The notes beneath the pieces were generated by a model, which did not search any database, was not told where the DNA came from, and worked only from the letters and a program-made list of their open reading frames with translations. Shown piece after piece: positions 6,731-10,550 of a stretch of 10,550 nucleotides of DNA. Position 1 is the stretch's first letter. Each line of letters starts with the position of its first letter. The DNA is from Selenomonadaceae bacterium UBA3796 (GTDB lineage Bacteria; Bacillota; Negativicutes; Selenomonadales; Selenomonadaceae), in assembly GCA_002369175.1 (NCBI GenBank), contig DFES01000113.1, positions 1 to 10,550 of the forward strand, in the 5' to 3' direction. Made by a program: the position numbers and the translations under genes.

Positions 6731-7545
6731 TGTTTATGTACCTCCTCGATAATCCAGTCGGGAGTAGACGCACCGGCTGTGATACCAATTTTTTCAATTT
6801 TATCAAACCACTGAGACTTCAGCTCTGCTGCCGTCTCAATGTGGTAAGTCTTGCATTTCTCTGCACACAACTGCGCAAGCCGCGTTGTATTCGCGCTGTT
6901 CTTTCCGCCGATCACAAGCATGAGATCCACCTTCGATGCCAAATCCATCGCAGCGGCCTGCCTCTGATCTGTTGCTGTGCAGATCGTTCTTTCAATTTTG
7001 ATCTCCCGGGACTTATCGAGGAGTTTCATGACAATTTCCTTGAAACGACTGCCGGAAAAGGTTGTCTGGGAAACAATACCAAGCCTGGGGCAAGGTTCCA
7101 CTGCCTCCGCCTCTTCCTCCGTTTCCACGATGACCGCCGTCTGGGCTGACCACTCGAAAATGCTCCGAACCTCCGGATGCTCTTTCTCCCCGACGATAAC
7201 TACCTGATATCCTTCCTCAGACAGCATTTTTGAGGCCTGTTGTGCCTTGCGCACATGAGGGCAGGTAGCATCCACCAGGTTCAGCCCCTTCTGTTCCGCA
7301 GCTTCATAGACCTGCGGGCCGACACCATGAGAACGGATGATGATTGTCCCCTTTTCCATCCCATCCAGATCCTCAACCATACCCACGCCTTCCTCTTTCA
7401 GGCGCTCCACCATCTGAGGATTATGGATGATCGGTCCAAGCGTACAGGAAGCGCCATCTTCCTCAGAAGCATTCTCCCGAGCGATTTTAATCGCCCGTTT
7501 GACCCCATAGCAGAATCCCAAGTAATCCGCCAAAATGACTTCCAT
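6715..7545 (-). CDS. ispH: 4-Hydroxy-3-methylbut-2-enyl diphosphate reductase
   Basis: A 276-residue IspH (LytB), the iron-sulfur enzyme that makes IPP and DMAPP in the last step of the non-mevalonate isoprenoid pathway. The three [4Fe-4S] ligands are visible: Cys12 in GFCYGVKRA, Cys95 in DATCPHV and Cys189 in TICTATDQRQ. Substrate-binding stretches are also present: HNPQ at 41-44, RSHGV at 71-75, EHPEV at 122-126, GGKNSANTTRL at 213-223 and AGASTPDWII at 257-266. I start at the ATG at 7543-7545 because the family normally begins a few residues before GFCYGV. An in-frame extension to 7620 would add 25 residues with no family likeness and would run through the leader hairpin. In many Clostridia IspH is fused to the S1 protein; here they are separate overlapping genes. 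Upstream lie promoter and hairpin signals. Confidence 0.96.
   Translation of the reverse strand: MEVILADYLGFCYGVKRAIKIARENASEEDGASCTLGPIIHNPQMVERLKEEGVGMVEDLDGMEKGTIIIRSHGVGPQVYEAAEQKGLNLVDATCPHVRKAQQASKMLSEEGYQVVIVGEKEHPEVRSIFEWSAQTAVIVETEEEAEAVEPCPRLGIVSQTTFSGSRFKEIVMKLLDKSREIKIERTICTATDQRQAAAMDLASKVDLMLVIGGKNSANTTRLAQLCAEKCKTYHIETAAELKSQWFDKIEKIGITAGASTPDWIIEEVHKQCQKK
6741..6747 (-). promoter_or_regulatory. Ribosome binding site inside ispH that sets the S1-protein start
   Basis: GAGGAGG on the minus strand, inside the ispH C-terminal codons, ten bases before the GTG at 6728-6730. It favours the GTG over the ATG 12 bases further on. Confidence 0.6.
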
Positions 7546-7563
7546 ACCACTATCACCATAACC

Positions 7564-7605
7564 AAAAAATCTAGACTGCATCCATAAGGGCACTTTGCAA
7601 TCTAA
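7564..7605 (-). terminator. Terminator-like hairpin in the plsC-ispH gap
   Basis: On the minus strand TTAGATTGCA (7596-7605) can pair with TGCAGTCTAG (7571-7580), ten pairs including two G-U, around a 15-base loop. An A and six T residues follow (7564-7569). It could end the aroA-cmk-plsC transcript. If the promoter at 7611-7640 is used, the hairpin would form the very 5' end of the ispH mRNA and could act as an attenuator or a stabilising cap. The stem is modest and the loop is large, so efficiency is uncertain. Confidence 0.5.
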
Positions 7606-7610
7606 GACAT

Positions 7611-7640
7611 AGTATAGCATAAAATGGCAACGTCAAGCAA
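7611..7640 (-). promoter_or_regulatory. Probable promoter for ispH and the S1-protein gene
   Basis: On the minus strand TATACT (7611-7616) matches the -10 consensus at five of six bases and is preceded by TG plus one base, the extended -10 form. A TTGCTT (7635-7640) stands 18 bases upstream. A better -35 match, TTGACG (7631-7636), is only 14 bases away, which is too close for normal use. Transcription would start near 7604, giving a leader of about 58 bases before the ispH ATG. Confidence 0.6.
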
Positions 7641-7659
7641 ACATTATTTTATTATTTTA

Positions 7660-8256
7660 TTACTTTATTTTTTCTTTCATAGTGGAAATTTTATCCAGGA
7701 TGGATTGGGAAAAAGCTTCCAAATCCTCCCTGCTCTTTCGATTACCGACAAACTCCATGGGTTCGCCATAAACAACCGAAAGTTTCGGGAAGCGTTTTTC
7801 CTCCGAAAAAATCTCATTTGTGCCGATAATGGCAGCGGGCACCACAGGAGCCTTGCTCATGGATGCAATGAGAGCGATTCCCGGCTCTGCCTTCTGCAGC
7901 TCGCCGGTATGGCTGCGCGTTCCCTCCGGAAAAACCCCCAGCACGCCGCCCTCCTTCAACACCTGCATCGCTGCCTTGATTGCCCCACGGTCTGCAGCTC
8001 CGCGCTTTACGGGGAAAGCATGGCAGCTTCGTATGGCAGCCGCAAAAACAGGATTCTCGAACAACTCCAGCTTTGCCATATAGCTGACTTCCCGAGGCAG
8101 AAAACATGCCAGAAGAGGAGGATCCCAATTGCTCAAATGGTTGGCCGCAAGGATGACAGGACCTTCCTTGGGAAGATTTTCCAAGCCCAGAATGCGTGCA
8201 CGGAAAAAAATCTTGAAAAAAGGCACGAAAATACATCTCGCCAATGTATAGATCAT
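7660..8256 (-). CDS. plsC: 1-Acyl-sn-glycerol-3-phosphate acyltransferase (PlsC family)
   Basis: A 198-residue LPLAT-family acyltransferase that would acylate lysophosphatidic acid at the inner membrane face to give phosphatidic acid. The four family blocks are in order: NHLSNWD with catalytic His40 and Asp45 (the HX4D motif), FPVKRG at 81-86, FPEGTRS at 109-115 and the VVPAAIIGT block near 138-146. A hydrophobic N-terminal stretch (residues 1-20) fits membrane attachment. The ATG at 8254-8256 is chosen because AGGTGA (8261-8266), which includes the cmk stop codon, lies four bases upstream. A start at 8292 would add 12 residues inside cmk and is less likely. Substrate cannot be proven from sequence, since some family members act on other lipids. 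The gap to ispH contains a promoter and a terminator-like hairpin. Confidence 0.93.
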   Translation of the reverse strand: MIYTLARCIFVPFFKIFFRARILGLENLPKEGPVILAANHLSNWDPPLLACFLPREVSYMAKLELFENPVFAAAIRSCHAFPVKRGAADRGAIKAAMQVLKEGGVLGVFPEGTRSHTGELQKAEPGIALIASMSKAPVVPAAIIGTNEIFSEEKRFPKLSVVYGEPMEFVGNRKSREDLEAFSQSILDKISTMKEKIK

Positions 8257-8260
8257 GGTA

Positions 8261-8917
8261 TCACCTGCACATTCCAAGGATTTTTCCCACAACCTCGTCT
8301 ATGCTGAGTCCCGTGGTGTCAAGGAGCACCGCATCCTCCGCCTGCACCAGCGGAGAAATCTCACGCTCGCTGTCCGCTTTGTCCCTCTCCGCAATGTCCT
8401 TCTTGATTCCTTCCAGATCTACATCATAGCCCTTTTCCTTCATTTCCTTGCAACGGCGCCTGGCTCTTTCCTCAATGGAAGCCGTGAGGAAAATCTTCAC
8501 ATCCGCATTCGGAAGCACATTTGTGGCAATATCCCTGCCATCCATGAGCACAGCACCGCGCTCCCCCATTTTTCTCTGCAGATCCACCATCTTTTCCCTT
8601 ACGGGACCGAGACGAGCCACCTGGGACACGATCTTGTTGATCTCAGGAGTTCGGATCTCTCCGGTCACCTCCCTGCCATCCACAAAAACATGCGTCCTGC
8701 CTTCCGTATACTGAAGATCCACATCGATATCCGGTACCACGGACAGGATCAGTTCATCCGTTACAGGTTTTTCCTGCTGCAATGCTTTCCACGCCACTGC
8801 ACGGTACATCGCTCCCGTATCGATATAGGTATAGCCGAGTTCCTTGGCTGCCAGCTGTGCCACAGTGCTCTTTCCTGCGCCGGCAGGCCCGTCAATTGCC
8901 ACTACAAATTTGCTCAT
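8261..8917 (-). CDS. cmk: Cytidylate kinase
   Basis: A 218-residue CMP/dCMP kinase that uses ATP to make CDP or dCDP in pyrimidine nucleotide supply. The P-loop GPAGAGKS is at 10-17. YIDTGAMYRA at 31-40 forms part of the nucleoside site, and MDGRDIATNVLPNA is the family's DGRDIGT-type loop. RDKADSEREISPL is the conserved LID-proximal segment. Length is normal. The start is taken as the ATG at 8915-8917, giving the usual MSKFVVAIDGPAGAGKS opening. It overlaps the aroA stop as ATGA and has GGGAGG upstream. A longer frame to 8980 adds 21 residues unlike the family. The aroA-cmk neighbourhood is widespread in bacteria. Its link to the lipid genes may reflect CTP demand for CDP-diacylglycerol, but that is inference. 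Confidence 0.97.
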   Translation of the reverse strand: MSKFVVAIDGPAGAGKSTVAQLAAKELGYTYIDTGAMYRAVAWKALQQEKPVTDELILSVVPDIDVDLQYTEGRTHVFVDGREVTGEIRTPEINKIVSQVARLGPVREKMVDLQRKMGERGAVLMDGRDIATNVLPNADVKIFLTASIEERARRRCKEMKEKGYDVDLEGIKKDIAERDKADSEREISPLVQAEDAVLLDTTGLSIDEVVGKILGMCR

Positions 8918-10221
8918 CGTTTTTCCTCCCAAAAACCATCTAAGATATCGTAAAACTCCGGATAAGAAATATGGACACACTCCGGATTCCCAAGCAGAAC
9001 CCCATTGCCTGCCGCCCCCAGAATCGCCAGGGACATCGCCATGCGATGATCATCATAGGAGATGACTTCTGCTTTTTTCACGGGGCAGCCGCCATGAATC
9101 ACCATGCCATCCCCCGCTGCCTCCACAGACCCGGGCGATAGTTTATTGAACTCGTTCGTCACTGCCTGCAGACGGTCTGTCTCCTTTACCCGAAGCTCCC
9201 CCGCGCCCGTAACGACAGTATCCCCCTCTGCGAAAAGAGCCGCTACGGCAAGGATGGGAATCTCATCTATGAGCCTCGGCATGATTTCTGCGCCCAAAGA
9301 GGTTCCATGGAGCTTTGACGAACGCACCCTGATATCCGCAGCAGCTTCGCCGCCACTCGTCCTTTGATGCAAAAGCTCAAAATCCGCCCCCATATCCTTC
9401 AACACGTCCAGAATGCCTGTGCGCGTGGGATTCACCCCGACATTTGGAAGGAGGATATCGCTTCCCGGAATGACCGATGCCGCTACAAGCCAGTATGCTG
9501 CCGAACTGATGTCTCCCGGCACTTCAATTTCCTTCGGTGGATGAAGTTCCTCTACGGGATGGATTGTCACAGCAAACCCCTTCTTCTGCGTCCGGACGCC
9601 GAAGGCTTCCAGCATGCGCTCCGTATGATCCCGGGAAGCAAAGGGCTCCACCACCGTCGTTTCCCCCTCTGCATACATGCCAGCCAGGAGAATTGCCGAC
9701 TTCACCTGTGCGCTGGCCACAGGCATGTCGTAGACCATGCCACTCAGTTTTTTCTCCGCCGGCGCCACCGTAATGGGAAGAAAGCGGTTCCCGCCTCTGC
9801 CCACAATCCTCGCCCCCATCAGGGAAAGAGGTTTTATGACCCTCGCCATCGGGCGCCTGCACAGGGAAGCATCCCCCGTGAAGGTCGTCAGGAAAGACTG
9901 CGGTGCCAGAACGCCCATCAGCAACCGCAGCGTTGTGCCGGAATTTCCTGCATCCAGGATTCCTTCGGGTTCTTTCAAGCCGTGAAGCCCATGACCTGTC
10001 ACGATGAGCTCCGTATCGGAAAGGAATTCCACTTCTGCCCCCAATGCCTTTACGCATGCCACTGTGGAGAGGCAGTCCTGGGCATGAAGAAAATTCGTGA
10101 TGCGCACCGGCGCATCACCCAATGCAGAAAACATGACGCTGCGATGGGATATGGACTTGTCTCCCGGAATGGAAATCTCTCCGCGAAGTCCCCCATGGAA
10201 CCGTTGAATTTCTTTCTTCAT
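8914..10221 (-). CDS. aroA: 3-Phosphoshikimate 1-carboxyvinyltransferase (EPSP synthase)
   Basis: A 435-residue EPSP synthase, the shikimate-pathway enzyme that joins phosphoenolpyruvate to shikimate 3-phosphate on the way to chorismate. Active-site stretches are present: PGDKSISHRS at 19-28 (Lys22, Ser23, Arg27), LDAGNSGTTLRLL in the PEP-binding region, GDASLCRRPM, EVPGDISSAAYWLVA, RLIDEIPILAVAA with the catalytic aspartate, ELRVKETDRL and YDDHRMAMS. The ATG at 10219-10221 follows AAGGGG at a nine-base spacing. The gene starts 18 bases after the flavoprotein stop and overlaps cmk by four bases. The enzyme feeds chorismate to tryptophan synthesis, for which trpB lies at the other end of the window. 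Class I or II (glyphosate sensitivity) cannot be settled by eye, though GNSGT is intact. Confidence 0.97.
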   Translation of the reverse strand: MKKEIQRFHGGLRGEISIPGDKSISHRSVMFSALGDAPVRITNFLHAQDCLSTVACVKALGAEVEFLSDTELIVTGHGLHGLKEPEGILDAGNSGTTLRLLMGVLAPQSFLTTFTGDASLCRRPMARVIKPLSLMGARIVGRGGNRFLPITVAPAEKKLSGMVYDMPVASAQVKSAILLAGMYAEGETTVVEPFASRDHTERMLEAFGVRTQKKGFAVTIHPVEELHPPKEIEVPGDISSAAYWLVAASVIPGSDILLPNVGVNPTRTGILDVLKDMGADFELLHQRTSGGEAAADIRVRSSKLHGTSLGAEIMPRLIDEIPILAVAALFAEGDTVVTGAGELRVKETDRLQAVTNEFNKLSPGSVEAAGDGMVIHGGCPVKKAEVISYDDHRMAMSLAILGAAGNGVLLGNPECVHISYPEFYDILDGFWEEKR

Positions 10222-10239
10222 GATTTCTAACCCCTTCCC

Positions 10240-10550
10240 CTATCCATTCCAGACACTCCAGGAACCTGCCGCCGCTCCCATGGAAAACGCCGCCTGGAGA
10301 TTGTAGCCGCCGGTATAGGCATCCACATCCACCACCTCACCGGCAAAATAAAGCCCCGGCACCAGCTTCGACTCCATGGTCTTGGGGTTGATTTCCTTTA
10401 CGGAAATTCCGCCCGCTGTTACAATGGCCTCCTCTATGGGTCTTGTCTTCGTCACCGTCAAAGTCAGATGCTGGAGGGCATGTACGAGACGTCCCCGCTC
10501 TTCCTGCGTCACCTCATGGATGGGCTTTCCCGGATCAAGGTATGCCGCAT
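10240..10550 (-). CDS. HI0933-like FAD-dependent oxidoreductase, C-terminal part (cut by window edge)
   Basis: The last 102 residues of a flavoprotein of the HI0933 / YhiN family. The open frame continues to the window edge with no start needed inside. The diagnostic C-terminal stretch is clear: TAGGISVKEINPKTMESK, then GLYFAGEVVDVDAYTGGYNLQ and a final AFSMGAAAG, which contacts FAD in this family. The family is annotated as NAD(P)/FAD-dependent oxidoreductase or aminoacetone oxidase, but its physiological substrate is poorly known. It lies 18 bases upstream of aroA and is probably co-transcribed with it, an arrangement common in Firmicutes. The N-terminal Rossmann dinucleotide site lies outside the window, so completeness cannot be judged. 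Confidence 0.93.
   Translation of the reverse strand, partial: AAYLDPGKPIHEVTQEERGRLVHALQHLTLTVTKTRPIEEAIVTAGGISVKEINPKTMESKLVPGLYFAGEVVDVDAYTGGYNLQAAFSMGAAAGSWSVWNG

Noticed and set aside
7546..7620. N-terminal extension of ispH
   Set aside because: The 25 extra residues have no family likeness and would be translated from the promoter and hairpin region.
7624..8953. Long plus-strand open frames (7624-8307 and 8255-8953) opposite plsC and cmk
   Set aside because: They overlap each other and two well-supported genes, and show no family likeness or convincing start context.
8918..8980. N-terminal extension of cmk
   Set aside because: The 21 extra residues are unlike the family and lie inside aroA; the ATGA overlap start with GGGAGG upstream fits better.
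9364..10230. A 288-codon plus-strand open frame antisense to aroA
   Set aside because: It mirrors aroA, whose active-site motifs are all present on the minus strand; the antisense product is rich in His, Cys and Arg and looks non-biological.
1..10550. A defence, secretion or mobile system hidden in the window
   Set aside because: Every gene but one belongs to a known housekeeping or conserved family; there are no transposase, integrase, nuclease, toxin or repeat-array signals.

Overview
The window is ordinary bacterial chromosome of Firmicutes type, most likely from the Negativicutes (a Selenomonas-like organism). I infer this from the gene order aroA, cmk, plsC, ispH, S1 gene, DUF512 gene, der, plsY, from the medium-to-high GC coding style, and from the protein sequences. 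The species cannot be named from sequence alone. Almost all the DNA is coding and nearly everything reads on the minus strand; one gene (vanW-like) reads on the plus strand. I see no tRNA, rRNA, CRISPR array, insertion sequence, phage gene or toxin-antitoxin pair.

Layout, left to right. Positions 1-250 (minus) hold the N-terminal part of trpB, cut by the window edge. A 128-base divergent gap (251-378) holds a striking near-perfect inverted repeat, with a consensus -10 box abutting one arm. Positions 379-1626 (plus) hold an exported VanW-family protein. It converges, with one base between the stop codons, on a small unrecognised gene (1628-1999, minus) that looks more AT-rich than its neighbours. 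The rest, 2121-10550, is a long minus-strand cluster. In transcription order it contains the C-terminal end of an HI0933-like flavoprotein, aroA, cmk, plsC, a 114-base gap with promoter and hairpin signals, ispH, a four-domain S1 protein, a strong intrinsic terminator, a DUF512 radical-SAM protein, der and plsY.

The cluster mixes core functions: shikimate pathway (AroA), pyrimidine nucleotide supply (Cmk), phospholipid synthesis (PlsC and PlsY, two successive acylations to phosphatidic acid if PlsX supplies acyl phosphate), isoprenoid precursor synthesis (IspH), translation (S1 protein) and ribosome assembly (Der). Many junctions overlap or nearly touch (aroA/cmk, cmk/plsC, ispH/S1, der/plsY), which implies translational coupling. 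Control signals suggest at least three transcription blocks: flavoprotein-aroA-cmk-plsC; ispH-S1; and DUF512-der-plsY, perhaps with the small gene.

I found no convincing new multi-gene system. The points most worth a second look are the inverted repeat between trpB and vanW, the overlapping promoter and terminator-like hairpin ahead of ispH, the terminator just ahead of the DUF512 gene, and the unrecognised small gene.
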